A stretch of DNA of 64,000 nt, taken from Ruegeria halocynthiae. GTDB taxonomy: Bacteria; Pseudomonadota; Alphaproteobacteria; Rhodobacterales; Rhodobacteraceae. Under the pieces are notes generated by a model. That model had not been told where the DNA came from. It did no database searches and was given only the letters and a program-made list of their open reading frames with translations. How positions within the stretch are numbered: the first letter of the stretch is position 1; each line of letters starts with the position of its first letter. Positions 53,491-62,126 of this stretch are shown here, piece after piece. The translations under genes were made by a program, and so were the position numbers. The stretch covers positions 496,001 through 560,000 of the forward strand of contig NZ_FNNP01000001.1 in the NCBI RefSeq assembly GCF_900106805.1, read 5' to 3'.

Positions 53491-54459
53491 TCAGCGCGCA
53501 CCTTTGGCCCAGGCTTTCAGACAAAGAAGTTCTATGGCAACCATGGCTGCAGCGTTGGACGTCATTTCCGCGTGATCAAAAGGCGGAGAGACTTCCACCA
53601 CATCCATGCCAAGAAAATCCAATCCCTTTAATTCTCGAATAATCGCCAAAGCCTGATAGCTGGTCAAACCGCCCGGAACTGGCGTTCCTGTTCCCGGCGC
53701 TGTCGAGGGGTCTAGACAATCAATGTCAAAGGTCAGGTAGGACGGGCCGTCTCCGACACGCTCTTTGATCATGTTCGCAATGCCCGTGGCGGATGACGTA
53801 TGAACTTCATCCGCGTAGACGACTTTCATGCCATAAGTTTCTTCGCCTTCAAAGCAGGTTCTTATACCCACTTGAATGGTTCGGGCTGGATCAATAAGGC
53901 CTTCGCGCACTGCGTAGTTGAACATGCTGCCGTGATCTATGCGTCCACCTTCGTCCGGCTCTACATCACGATGGGCGTCAAACTGGACCAATCCAATTGG
54001 GCCATATTTGGCCGCGAAGGCTTTCAGGGTCGGGTATGTGGTGAAGTGATCTCCGCCCAGAACCAGACTGGAGGCTCCGTTTGCAATAATCCGGGCGATA
54101 TGCTGCTCGATGCAGGCAGGGATATCTCCGGGCGCTCCCCAATCGAATGCGCAGTCTCCGAAATCAATTGTCGCCAGTGTATCAAACGGATCAAATCTCC
54201 AAGGCCAAACCGGTCCCCAGGAATGCTGAGCACTCGCCTTGCGAATGGCTTCCGGGCCAAACCGCGTACCAGGCCGGTTGCTAACAGAAAGATCAAAAGG
54301 GACGCCGGTTACGGCTACATCTACTCCTGACAAATCTTTGGTATATTTTCGACGCATGAAGCTAAGCGCCCCAGCGTAGCTTGACTCGATTTGTGAACCT
54401 TTAAGATTCGTGCGGGTGAAAGCGGCGTCAACTTCGAAGGCACTAGTTTCGCTGTCCAA
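53491..54459 (-). CDS. Ureohydrolase, agmatinase family (copy 3)
   Basis: A 322-residue agmatinase-family enzyme that is the paralogue of the copy at 11662-12630, with the same length and shared blocks NLKG, RRKYTKDLSGVDVAVTGVPFD and NRPGTRFGPEAIR. Metal sites are intact (GGDHFTTYP, FDAHRDV, FDIDCLDPSTAPGTGTP). DAHRD instead of DAHTD and the changed loop before HGSMF suggest a different guanidino substrate. Its wording at DNA level looks more AT-rich than its neighbours, consistent with later arrival in this spot between cvpA and purF. Confidence 0.88.
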   Translation of the reverse strand: MDSETSAFEVDAAFTRTNLKGSQIESSYAGALSFMRRKYTKDLSGVDVAVTGVPFDLSVSNRPGTRFGPEAIRKASAQHSWGPVWPWRFDPFDTLATIDFGDCAFDWGAPGDIPACIEQHIARIIANGASSLVLGGDHFTTYPTLKAFAAKYGPIGLVQFDAHRDVEPDEGGRIDHGSMFNYAVREGLIDPARTIQVGIRTCFEGEETYGMKVVYADEVHTSSATGIANMIKERVGDGPSYLTFDIDCLDPSTAPGTGTPVPGGLTSYQALAIIRELKGLDFLGMDVVEVSPPFDHAEMTSNAAAMVAIELLCLKAWAKGAR

Positions 54460-54515
54460 TTTGTTCTCCAGTTGAAATGTGAATACACCACTTTTGATTA
54501 TTGGAGCCTAAGTTA

Positions 54516-54596
54516 ATGCCCAAGGAAAAGACAAGCACTCAACAACCAGATGTCGTTACGGATGACCACGCGTACCGCCTTGCCTTAAAGGTTTGA
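54516..54596 (+). CDS. Possible 26-residue ORF, function unknown
   Basis: Encodes MPKEKTSTQQPDVVTDDHAY then RLALKV and stop. TTGGAG stands 10 bases upstream of the ATG, a fair ribosome site. It has no hydrophobic segment. It could be a genuine small protein, a leader peptide, or the leftover N-terminus of a lost gene; the plus-strand terminator 124 bases downstream means a plus-strand transcript here is plausible. Evidence is thin. Confidence 0.25.
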   Translation: MPKEKTSTQQPDVVTDDHAYRLALKV

Positions 54597-54719
54597 AAAA
54601 CCGTACATCTGTTCAATGCAGCAGCATCCGTCAAAGTGGGCTCATAGCAGCCATATGCTTCGCGTAAATTGGCTTTGTCGCAGACCAGCTATCGTGGTCC
54701 GCAACAATTGCTGAAAAGG

Positions 54720-54749
54720 GCCCGGCCGATCGCCGGGCTTCTTTTTTTT
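54720..54749 (+). terminator. Hairpin with T-run, plus strand, possibly bidirectional
   Basis: Stem GCCCGGC / GCCGGGC with loop CGATC, then TTC and eight T residues on the plus strand. On the minus strand the same stem is followed by CCTTTT, so it can also end the radA-cvpA transcript. The stronger T-run faces a plus-strand transcript for which no firm gene is visible. Confidence 0.8.
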
Positions 54750-54767
54750 CGGGCTCAAAAAGCGTGA

Positions 54768-55349
54768 TCAGCCCTCGGACGCGTCCGTCGCATTATCTGC
54801 GGTGCAGCTTGCAACCAGCTCTTCGTACTGAGCGGTGACCCAACCCAGCGCAGCCTCGGGGTTTTGTTCTTCGATCTTGCCACTGAATTGTTCAAAGACT
54901 TTTGCCGAGCGGCTTTCGTCAACCATGGTGTAGGATTGGCCGGTCATCACGGTGTCGTAGACGAAGAAAGCAATGGCAACCAGCAAGATGCCGCGGGCAA
55001 TGCCGAAGAAGAACCCAAGCGCCTGATCCAGACCGCCAAGCGCCGAGCGCTGCACAAGTGAGGAGAACAGCGGCGTGAAGATGCTGACCACGATAAGTGC
55101 AATGGCAAAGACGGCAGCAAAGCCCGTGATAACCGAAAGCTCGCAGCTATCGCGCAGGAACTCTCCGACCACCGGAACCTCTTTGACCAGCGGTACGGCT
55201 TGCGGGGCGAAAATGAATGCCAGTACTGCGGCGGCGACCCAGCCTGCAATTGCCAGAACTTCCCGCATGAAACCACGCGAATAGGCCAGCAAGCCCGACA
55301 GCACGATGATCAGGGCGACAACCCCGTCAATTATTGTAAAACCTTCCAT
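54768..55349 (-). CDS. cvpA: CvpA family membrane protein
   Basis: A 193-residue inner-membrane protein needed for colicin V production in E. coli and linked to purine operons. Four helices are seen: about 5-22, 30-50 (VAAAVLAFIFAPQAV), 70-95 (ITGFAAVFAIALIVVSIFTPLF) and 108-130 (LGFFFGIARGILLVAIAFFVYD), followed by a soluble tail. The DGVVALIIVLSGLLAYSRGFMREVLAI start is typical. It lies 41 bases after radA. Its usual downstream partner purF is displaced by a roughly 2 kb island. Confidence 0.92.
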   Translation of the reverse strand: MEGFTIIDGVVALIIVLSGLLAYSRGFMREVLAIAGWVAAAVLAFIFAPQAVPLVKEVPVVGEFLRDSCELSVITGFAAVFAIALIVVSIFTPLFSSLVQRSALGGLDQALGFFFGIARGILLVAIAFFVYDTVMTGQSYTMVDESRSAKVFEQFSGKIEEQNPEAALGWVTAQYEELVASCTADNATDASEG

Positions 55350-55390
55350 GGCCCTCGCCTGTTCGTTTTTCTGCCCCTTGGGACGCGACC

Positions 55391-56755
55391 TTAACCTGCT
55401 CCGAAGGTTTCGCCAACAAACCCAACCAAATCAGAGGGTCGGGTGAGTGTCAGACCTGCCACAGTGCCAGTTTTGCCACCCGCCGGAGCAATTGCCGCTG
55501 TGAAACCAAGTTTTTGCGCTTCTTTCAACCTGTTTTCTGTCTGCGGGGCCGGTCTAAGTGCCCCAGATAGCGAGATTTCTCCAAAAACTACGGTATCTGA
55601 GGGCAGCGCCTTGTCTTCGCGGGCGCTAAGGAGTGCAGCGGCCACCGCAAGATCAGCGGCGGGTTCGCTGATTTTCAACCCTCCGGCTACGTTCAGATAG
55701 ACATCAAGCCCGGCAAAGGGGATGCCGCAGCGAGCCTCAAGCACCGCGAGGATCATCGCGAGCCGCCCGCTGTCCCAGCCGACCACTGTGCGACGGGCCT
55801 GAGAATGGGGCGAGGGCGCGACCAATGCCTGCAATTCCACCAGAACGGGGCGGGTGCCTTCGATGCCGGCAAAAACTGCTGAACCTGGACTGGGCGTGCC
55901 GCGTTCCGAAAGGAACAGGGCCGAGGGGTTGGTTACCTGTGCCAGACCCTTGCCGGTCATCTCAAAAACACCGATCTCATCAGCCGGGCCAAAGCGGTTC
56001 TTTACGGCGCGCAGGATACGGAACTGATGGCCGCGTTCGCCTTCGAAATAGAGCACAGTGTCGACCATATGCTCGACAACGCGCGGACCTGCAATCTGGC
56101 CATCTTTGGTGACATGGCCCACCATGATGATCGACACGCCGTGGCGTTTGGCAAAGGTGGTCAGTTCATGGGCTGCGGCGCGAACTTGTGACACCGAGCC
56201 CGGTGCGCTGTCCACATTGTCGGCCCACATGGTTTGGATCGAATCGATAATGGCGAGGCCGGGCTTTTCAACCTCAAGAGTGGTGAGGATATCCCGCAGG
56301 TTGGTCTCGGCAGCCAGTTGGACCGGAGAATCCTCAAGCCCCAGACGGCGCGCGCGCATACGGACTTGAGCGCTGGCTTCTTCGCCTGACACATAGATGG
56401 TTTTGACACCTTGGCGCGCAAAGCGTGCAGCAGCCTGCAGCAAAAGGGTTGATTTGCCTATACCGGGGTCGCCGCCCACCAGCAGCGCCGAGGCAGGGAC
56501 AAGGCCGCCACCCAGAACCCGGTCAAGCTCTTCTACACCGCAGAGCGTGCGCGGAGGGGGCGTTTCTTCGGTCGACAGATCAGAGAGGACGATGGATTGT
56601 CCGCGTTTGCCGCCAAGGGATTTCTTGGCTGGACCTGAGGAAAGGGGCGTAGCCTGAATGATGGTATTCCAATCGCCGCAGGCATCGCAGCGGCCGGACC
56701 ATCTGGTGTGCGACGCACCGCAGGCGGAGCAGGAGAAGGATTGTGTTTTTGCCAT
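55391..56755 (-). CDS. radA: DNA repair protein RadA
   Basis: RecA-like ATPase that drives branch migration in recombination repair. The 454 residues show a zinc finger (CSACG...CDACGDW, about 7-28), Walker A LLVGGDPGIGKSTLL (about 87-101), SGEEASAQVRMRARRLG, the RadA-specific KNRFG motif, and a Lon-protease-like C-terminal domain (about 280-450, DVYLNVAGGLKISEPAADLAVAAALLSA) lacking the protease dyad. ATG 56755 gives MAKTQSFSCSACG; twenty upstream codons are not part of the family. Confidence 0.95.
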   Translation of the reverse strand: MAKTQSFSCSACGASHTRWSGRCDACGDWNTIIQATPLSSGPAKKSLGGKRGQSIVLSDLSTEETPPPRTLCGVEELDRVLGGGLVPASALLVGGDPGIGKSTLLLQAAARFARQGVKTIYVSGEEASAQVRMRARRLGLEDSPVQLAAETNLRDILTTLEVEKPGLAIIDSIQTMWADNVDSAPGSVSQVRAAAHELTTFAKRHGVSIIMVGHVTKDGQIAGPRVVEHMVDTVLYFEGERGHQFRILRAVKNRFGPADEIGVFEMTGKGLAQVTNPSALFLSERGTPSPGSAVFAGIEGTRPVLVELQALVAPSPHSQARRTVVGWDSGRLAMILAVLEARCGIPFAGLDVYLNVAGGLKISEPAADLAVAAALLSAREDKALPSDTVVFGEISLSGALRPAPQTENRLKEAQKLGFTAAIAPAGGKTGTVAGLTLTRPSDLVGFVGETFGAG

Positions 56756-56876
56756 GTCGCCCTTGGTGCCCGAGGAAGGGCGGTTCTTCAAGCCCTTGCA
56801 GGCTTTCCTCACCACCGGTGGGGTGCCGAATCCTCAGGCCCTGCGGGCCATCGTCTGCGGCGGGCGCTGAGCGCGC

Positions 56877-57653
56877 CTATTCCGCAGCCCGAGGTGGGGT
56901 CATGGCGACCACGCTGGCGGGTGTTTTATCATCTGTGGACGATTGCAGTTGTGCCGAGAGTTCTGGCAGCAGGTCGAACAATTCGTCCCTGAGGCGCGCG
57001 AGTTGGGATTTGGCGATGGATTCCTCGATCTCGATATCGCGGGTCCATTGGCGCAACTCGTGCTGGATGACCTGGGCTTCCTCAATGCGATGCTGAAATT
57101 GCTCTACTTCTTCCTGGCGTTGCTGCAGGAAAGTGCGCGCGCGGGAAACCTTGGCCTCAGAATACGTATCAGCGAGTTCCTGACTGATCTGACTCATCTG
57201 CGCGGCCAGTTCCAGCACCTGCGGCTCAAGCGATTGCAGATCGGGGTGGTCGCGCAGGAAAGCCATCCGTTCCTTTACCGCATCGAATTCAGAGGCCAAG
57301 GCAAAGGCGCCGTTGCGGTCAGCGGCATGGGCGACCTGATAGGCGCCGGCTACGTCCTGCATGTTCAGTGAAAACTTTCGATGGGTGTTCTCAAGGGCCA
57401 TCATGCGGGCATTGGAAGGCAGATAGAAGGCCAGCATCAGGACCAGGGCGGTTAACCCTGTCTGAACATAGATGCCTGCGTCGATTGAGACACCGCCACT
57501 GAAACCAGCCTGCATGGAAAGCCAAGGGAGGAGACCAAAGGCGGATAATACAGTCGCTATGACCGCGAACAACGCTGCGGCGCAGATCAGGAAAAAGGTC
57601 AGTCTTAAAAAAGCACTCTGAAATTGCAAAGTCATCGTGTGGAGGGCGGCCAT
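56877..57653 (-). CDS. Membrane protein with long coiled coil, unknown function
   Basis: 258 residues. Two N-terminal helices (about 15-40 and 62-83) are followed by a long soluble region dominated by predicted coiled coil (about 130-240; ISQELADTYSEAKVSRARTF, QQRQEEVEQFQHRIEEAQVI). GGAG lies 10 bases upstream of ATG 57653. Proteins like this in the group are sometimes labelled DNA repair protein because of the radA neighbour, but I see no evidence for that role. It may be a membrane-anchored structural factor. Confidence 0.65.
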   Translation of the reverse strand: MAALHTMTLQFQSAFLRLTFFLICAAALFAVIATVLSAFGLLPWLSMQAGFSGGVSIDAGIYVQTGLTALVLMLAFYLPSNARMMALENTHRKFSLNMQDVAGAYQVAHAADRNGAFALASEFDAVKERMAFLRDHPDLQSLEPQVLELAAQMSQISQELADTYSEAKVSRARTFLQQRQEEVEQFQHRIEEAQVIQHELRQWTRDIEIEESIAKSQLARLRDELFDLLPELSAQLQSSTDDKTPASVVAMTPPRAAE

Positions 57654-57802
57654 GATCGTCGTTCTCCTTCTTCAACCGGGTACAAAACCTGGGCCGAAGC
57701 GGAGGGATAATCAGACTCAAAGTGATCCGCTACGGACCCGCAAACTACAAAACTAACTGCTCGAAATACTAAGATGATACTCAGAAATCTGTTTTCAATC
57801 AA

Positions 57803-58255
57803 TTAGGTCTGAGGTTTTCGTGATCCAAATGTCATCTCTGTAATATGGCCTAAGGCGAGGGAGGCCAGAATGCACCCCGTGAACAGGTAGAGGCCCCATG
57901 CCGTTTCTATGGTCGCGTAAGAGATGCCCTTGGCCAGCGTGATGTAGAGCGCGATCAGGAAAATGTCGGCCATCGCCAGCTTGCCGAGGATATTGAGTGC
58001 TGGCTGAACGCGGGGGTCAAGCAGGTTCCATTGGATCAGCGCGGTGCCGATGGTTTTGATGTAGGGCGCGAAGAGGGCGAAGATGGTGACGATCAGCGCG
58101 AGGAAGATGTCTGTGCGCCAGAGGGATTGGAGTCCGGTGATGACGCTGATTTCGCTGAGGCCGAAGATCGGCAGGAGGCCCGCGCGCATCAGCGGGGCGA
58201 ACCACGCGATGGGGTAGAGGATCAGGAGAGAGAGGGTGGCGAGGCGGAGGGTCAT
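57803..58255 (-). CDS. Paraquat-inducible protein A-like membrane protein
   Basis: A 150-residue protein of the PqiA family, made of four hydrophobic helices (about 5-25, 48-70, 88-110 and 118-140). FAPLMRAGLLPIFGLSEISVITGLQSLWRTDIFLALIV and LGKLAMADIFLIALYIT are typical. PqiA partners with MCE-type lipid transport proteins in other bacteria, which fits the nearby mlaEF genes. It lacks the second PqiA half and any zinc motif. No strong ribosome site is visible, so the start is uncertain. Confidence 0.75.
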   Translation of the reverse strand: MTLRLATLSLLILYPIAWFAPLMRAGLLPIFGLSEISVITGLQSLWRTDIFLALIVTIFALFAPYIKTIGTALIQWNLLDPRVQPALNILGKLAMADIFLIALYITLAKGISYATIETAWGLYLFTGCILASLALGHITEMTFGSRKPQT

Positions 58256-58443
58256 TTTTCAATCTTAACTCAAGATAACTAAATCTGGTATCTATGGCGA
58301 CTTAGTTTCTGTTTTGCCTACGGCGACTTCATAGGATATTTCTTTAATATGTATCTGATTTAGATAAATAATAATCCTTGAATGTGAGTTCGTTATTCTT
58401 ATGTTTGCGTGAACATTCATACAGCATGTAGAGGTTTCATTGC

Positions 58444-58722
58444 ATGTCGGTACTATTAGTTTCCTATGATTTAGATGCACCAAATCGAAACTATGATCAG
58501 TTGTATGAAAAGATCAAATCTTATGGTGCATGGGCACACGCGCTTGAATCGGTGTGGCTCATTGATACGAGCTCCGATCCTGCGGACGTCCGAGATGATT
58601 TGAAAAAGGTCCTAGATAGCGGCGACCAGTTGTTGGTGATCCGTTTGCATGAACATTGGGCAACTAACTTCTCTGACAAGATCACTAAATGGATGAAAAG
58701 CACTGACCGAACTTGGGACTAA
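58444..58722 (+). CDS. Cas2-fold/SinR-family small protein, orphan
   Basis: A 92-residue protein with the ferredoxin-like Cas2 layout: strand one MSVLLVSYDLD with the aspartate at about residue 9 that Cas2 nucleases use, helix one YDQLYEKIKSYGAWAHAL, strand ESVWLID, helix VRDDLKKVLDSGDQLLVIRL. Relatives are labelled SinR family or Cas2-like. No cas1, no repeat array and no toxin-antitoxin partner is adjacent. It sits in an AT-rich pocket with plus-strand orientation inside a minus-strand run, which suggests horizontal arrival. Function unknown. Confidence 0.72.
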   Translation: MSVLLVSYDLDAPNRNYDQLYEKIKSYGAWAHALESVWLIDTSSDPADVRDDLKKVLDSGDQLLVIRLHEHWATNFSDKITKWMKSTDRTWD

Positions 58723-58741
58723 CGGCTTAGTCGACAACCTG

Positions 58742-59488
58742 TCACCGCACCGCCTCAATCGGCCCCTCTGCACTCCCACTGATAAACTGCTCCACATACG
58801 GATCTCCCGAGGCATCCATCTGACCGACCGGGCCGGTCCACTGGATCACACCTCCGTGCAGCATGGCGACGTTGTCGGCTATCGCGCGGACCGAGCTCAT
58901 GTCGTGGGTGATGGTCATCGCGGTGGCGCCCATCTCGGTCACGATCTCTCGGATCAGGTCGTTGATGACGCCGGACATGATCGGGTCGAGGCCGGTGGTG
59001 GGCTCATCGAAAAAGATGATCTCGGGCTCGGCGGCGATGGCGCGGGCGAGGCCGACGCGTTTTTGCATGCCACCGGACAGTTCGGCAGGCAGCCGGTCTG
59101 CGACGTTGGATTTCAGGCCAACACGGCGCAGTTTTTCGATGGCGATTTCACGCGCTTCGTCCGCCTGGCGTTTTAGCGAACCGCGCAGCAGTCGGAAGGC
59201 GACGTTTTGCCAGACGGGCAGGGAATCAAACAGCGCTGCCCCCTGAAACAGCATCCCGAAGCGCGCCAGAAACGCATCCCGGTCGCCTTTCTGGGCGTCC
59301 TTGCCGTCGACATAGATCATGCCGCTGTCAGGCTTGATTAACCCGAGGATACATTTCAGCGCCACGGATTTGCCGGTGCCCGAGCCACCGATTATGACCA
59401 TCGAGGTGCCCTTGGGAATCTCAAGGTTCATGCCTTGCAGGACATGGTTGTCGTCAAAGGCTTTTGTTACGTTCTCCATCCGGATCAT
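58742..59488 (-). CDS. mlaF: ABC transporter ATP-binding protein MlaF-like
   Basis: ATPase of the Mla phospholipid transport system that maintains outer-membrane lipid asymmetry. The 248 residues show MENVTKAFDDNHVLQGMNL, Walker A IGGSGTGKSVALKCIL (about 34-49), the signature LSGGMQKRVGLARAIA, Walker B IIFFDEPTTGLDPI and the His-switch MTITHDMSSVR. The start overlaps the mlaE stop by 4 bases. The MCE-domain partner MlaD is not in this window. Confidence 0.9.
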   Translation of the reverse strand: MIRMENVTKAFDDNHVLQGMNLEIPKGTSMVIIGGSGTGKSVALKCILGLIKPDSGMIYVDGKDAQKGDRDAFLARFGMLFQGAALFDSLPVWQNVAFRLLRGSLKRQADEAREIAIEKLRRVGLKSNVADRLPAELSGGMQKRVGLARAIAAEPEIIFFDEPTTGLDPIMSGVINDLIREIVTEMGATAMTITHDMSSVRAIADNVAMLHGGVIQWTGPVGQMDASGDPYVEQFISGSAEGPIEAVR

Positions 59489-60267
59489 AGCGAGAAGAAC
59501 ACCCCTGTGAGTACGAAATTGGCGGCGAGGATTAACACAGCGGCGGCCTCGACTGAGCCTTTGGTGGCGCGGCCCACGCCTTGCGCTCCGCGGCCTGAGG
59601 ACATGCCGTAATAGCAGCCCATGATGGCGGCGATCACACCGAAAGCAGCGCCTTTGACCAGCGAAGAGACGATATCGCGTAGTTCAAGGAAATTGACGGT
59701 GTTTTTTAGATAGGCCGCCGGGTTGAAACCCAGATTTTGCGTGGCGACGGTGTAACCGCCTGCAATCCCAATGATATCCCCAATCGCGACAAGCACCGGA
59801 ACAGTGAGCAGCGCCGCCAGTACGCGCGGAGCGGTCAGGTATTTCATCGGGTGCGTGGACAGCGTGACCAGAGCGTCAATCTGCTCGGTCACTTTCATTG
59901 TCGCGATCTCGGCGGCGATGGATGAAGTCACGCGGGCTGCGATCATCAGGCCGACCAGCACCGGGCCAAGTTCGCGCACCATGCCAATGGCGACGATCTG
60001 GGGCACCACGGCCTCGGCATTGAAACGTGCGCCGCCTGCGTAGATCTGCAGAGCCAGCGCGCCGCCGGTGAAGATGGCGGTCAGTCCAACTACGGGCAGC
60101 GACAGCCAGCCGATATTCAGCAGGGCAATACCGAATTCGCGCGGATAGAACGGAGGGCGAAAAATATGCGAAACCGCGTCGAGCGCGAACAGCGCGACGC
60201 GGCCAAAGGCTGCCAACATCGTAAGGATTGCACGCCCCAGCTCACCCAGCAATGAGATGGGGTTCAT
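59485..60267 (-). CDS. mlaE: ABC transporter permease MlaE-like
   Basis: Inner-membrane permease of the Mla system. The 260 residues have five to six helices; [69 protein letters not shown] and the [25 protein letters not shown] segment match MlaE/permease family DUF140. It overlaps mlaF and alr by 4 bases each, so alr-mlaE-mlaF are one translationally coupled unit. Confidence 0.92.
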   Translation of the reverse strand: MNPISLLGELGRAILTMLAAFGRVALFALDAVSHIFRPPFYPREFGIALLNIGWLSLPVVGLTAIFTGGALALQIYAGGARFNAEAVVPQIVAIGMVRELGPVLVGLMIAARVTSSIAAEIATMKVTEQIDALVTLSTHPMKYLTAPRVLAALLTVPVLVAIGDIIGIAGGYTVATQNLGFNPAAYLKNTVNFLELRDIVSSLVKGAAFGVIAAIMGCYYGMSSGRGAQGVGRATKGSVEAAAVLILAANFVLTGVFFSL

Positions 60268-61298
60268 TCCACGTAGCCCCGCGAATAGCGGCTGCCCAGC
60301 GAGGTCAGAATCTCATAGCCGATGGTGCCGGCGGCCTCGGCCAGATCATCAACGGTTTGGTGCCCGTTCAGGATACGCAGGCGATCAGGTTTGTACGGCA
60401 AGTCGGTAACATCCACGGTGATCAGGTCCATCGAGATACGTCCTACCACCGGGCAGGGCTGATCACCAGCGAATGTGTCGATACCGCCTCCGATGGCACG
60501 ATGCAGCCCATCGGCATAACCCGCCGCTACGGTTGCGATTTTTGACGGGCGCCGTGCAGTCCAGCTGTTGCCATAGCCGACTGTCTCGCCCATGGCGACA
60601 TCGCGCACCTGAATGACGGGCAGATCGACGGTGACAACAGGTTTGGCCCCGGCAAATGGCATTCCGCCATACAGACCTATTCCCGGACGACAGAAGTCAA
60701 AGTGAAACTCGGGCCCAAGCAATGTGCCACCAGTTGCCGCCAATGAGCGCGGCACAAGAACCCCATTTGTCATTTGCTTGAAGGTCTGCAGTTGCTGTTG
60801 GTTCATTGGATGTTCAGCTTCATCCCCGCACGCCAAATGGGACATCACCACCAGCGGGTCCAGCGCAAGCGCGTCGTGTCGAAGTTCGGCCCAATCAGCA
60901 GGTTCAAGGCCCAGACGATTCATCCCGCTATCAAGTTGGATACCAAAGCGGTGGTCGGGCAGGGCCTCGCGATGACGTTTGAATTGTTCGGGTGAGTTGA
61001 TCAGCGGCGTCAGATCATGTTTGCGCAAAAGGTCGGCGTCACCCTCCATGTGGCCCGAGAAGATGGCGACCATTGGCCCGGGCCCCACGGCTTCACGTAC
61101 GATGGCGCCTTCTTCGGCGGCTGCGACAAAGAATTTGCGCACACCTTCTTCGGCCAAAGCCCATGCAACAGGTTCCGCGCCAAGCCCATAGGCATCCGCC
61201 TTGACCACCGCGCCGGTTTCGACATCGGTTTTCGCGTCAAGCGCGCGCCAGTTATGGGTTAGGGAATGCAGATTAATGGTCAGATGTGCGGTACTCAT
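60264..61298 (-). CDS. alr: Alanine racemase
   Basis: PLP enzyme that makes D-alanine for peptidoglycan. The 344 residues open with [15 protein letters not shown] and the PLP lysine in [11 protein letters not shown] (about 28-38), with HLACGDE, the [13 protein letters not shown] motif and the catalytic tyrosine in [25 protein letters not shown] closes the C-terminal barrel. It is the first gene of the alr-mlaE-mlaF unit. In many relatives alr follows dnaB directly; here a plus-strand GNAT gene lies between. Confidence 0.95.
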   Translation of the reverse strand: MSTAHLTINLHSLTHNWRALDAKTDVETGAVVKADAYGLGAEPVAWALAEEGVRKFFVAAAEEGAIVREAVGPGPMVAIFSGHMEGDADLLRKHDLTPLINSPEQFKRHREALPDHRFGIQLDSGMNRLGLEPADWAELRHDALALDPLVVMSHLACGDEAEHPMNQQQLQTFKQMTNGVLVPRSLAATGGTLLGPEFHFDFCRPGIGLYGGMPFAGAKPVVTVDLPVIQVRDVAMGETVGYGNSWTARRPSKIATVAAGYADGLHRAIGGGIDTFAGDQPCPVVGRISMDLITVDVTDLPYKPDRLRILNGHQTVDDLAEAAGTIGYEILTSLGSRYSRGYVE

Positions 61299-61583
61299 AA
61301 GTGCTGTTCATGCCACTGCTCTTTGCGACGTCAAGAGGGAATGCGTTCATAATTTCTGGTTTTATTGCGACAGTCGGCAAAATCTGGCTCGTAACGCTGA
61401 AAATCAAAGGGTGCTGATGGCTTGCATCCATGCGTCCTTTGTTTTTCGATTGTATTCACTTGGGTATTAAACCGGTCGTTCCGTACCCATCGTTCATGGG
61501 TTTGCGGCGGTTCAGGAAAAATTCAGGTTTGCGGCTGGTGATATCACGGACCGGGCTGGCTGAGGCGCTGGATGGAGGGGAAG

Positions 61584-62123
61584 ATGGAGTTTGTCACAGG
61601 GTATACGCAGCACGAGGCTGACATCCCACAGCTGTTTCGGGATGTTTTCTCGGCATCGGAAGGGGCGGCAGAGGGGGCTTTGATCGGTACTCTGGCGCAA
61701 GTCATGATGGCGACGGCACCGAAGAATGATCTTTATGTGTTTTCCGCGCGGGACGGCGACGTTATGACCGGCTGCATCTTCTTTTCCCGCGTGGATTTTG
61801 CGGAAGATGACAGGCGGGCTTTTATCCTGTCACCCGTGGCCGTTCGGACGGATCGGCAGCGAACGGGCGTGGGGCAGACGCTGATCCGGTTCGGATTGCA
61901 GAGGTTGCGCAAGGACGGTGTTGACTATGCGCTGACTTACGGAGATCCAGAGTATTACTGCAAAACAGGGTTCCAACTGATCTCAGAGGCATTCGCGCGG
62001 GCACCATTGCCCCTCAGTCATCCGCACGGCTGGTTGGGCCAATCGTTGTCGGAACGCGGGACGGCGCCATACCGAGGGGCGTCTCGCTGTGTTGATGCGC
62101 TGAACCAGCCCGAGCTTTGGTAG
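61584..62123 (+). CDS. GNAT-family N-acetyltransferase (YhbS-like)
   Basis: A 179-residue acetyltransferase. VTGYTQHEADIPQLFRDVFSASEGAAEG opens the fold; the acetyl-CoA motif is LSPVAVRTDRQRTGVGQTLIRFGLQRLRKDG (about 86-116) with the later DPEYYCKTGFQLI. These resemble YhbS. Substrate unknown. GAGGGG stands just before ATG 61584; an ATG four codons upstream lacks a site. It is alone on the plus strand between alr and dnaB and ends 3 bases before the dnaB stop. Confidence 0.83.
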   Translation: MEFVTGYTQHEADIPQLFRDVFSASEGAAEGALIGTLAQVMMATAPKNDLYVFSARDGDVMTGCIFFSRVDFAEDDRRAFILSPVAVRTDRQRTGVGQTLIRFGLQRLRKDGVDYALTYGDPEYYCKTGFQLISEAFARAPLPLSHPHGWLGQSLSERGTAPYRGASRCVDALNQPELW

Positions 62124-62126
62124 ACG

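Larger units (their letters stand above)
54460..54767. other. Intergenic region between ureohydrolase copy 3 and cvpA
   Basis: 308 bases. It holds the divergent promoter side of the ureohydrolase gene, a possible 26-codon plus-strand ORF at 54516-54596 and a strong hairpin/T-run at 54720-54749. The middle part (54600-54715) shows no gene. Its end joins the cvpA stop, where purF would be expected in related genomes. Confidence 0.6.

Noticed and set aside
58256..58443. Possible CRISPR repeats beside the Cas2-like gene
   Set aside because: I looked for regularly spaced repeats and found only a short GGCGACTT duplication and a 7-base inverted repeat, not an array.
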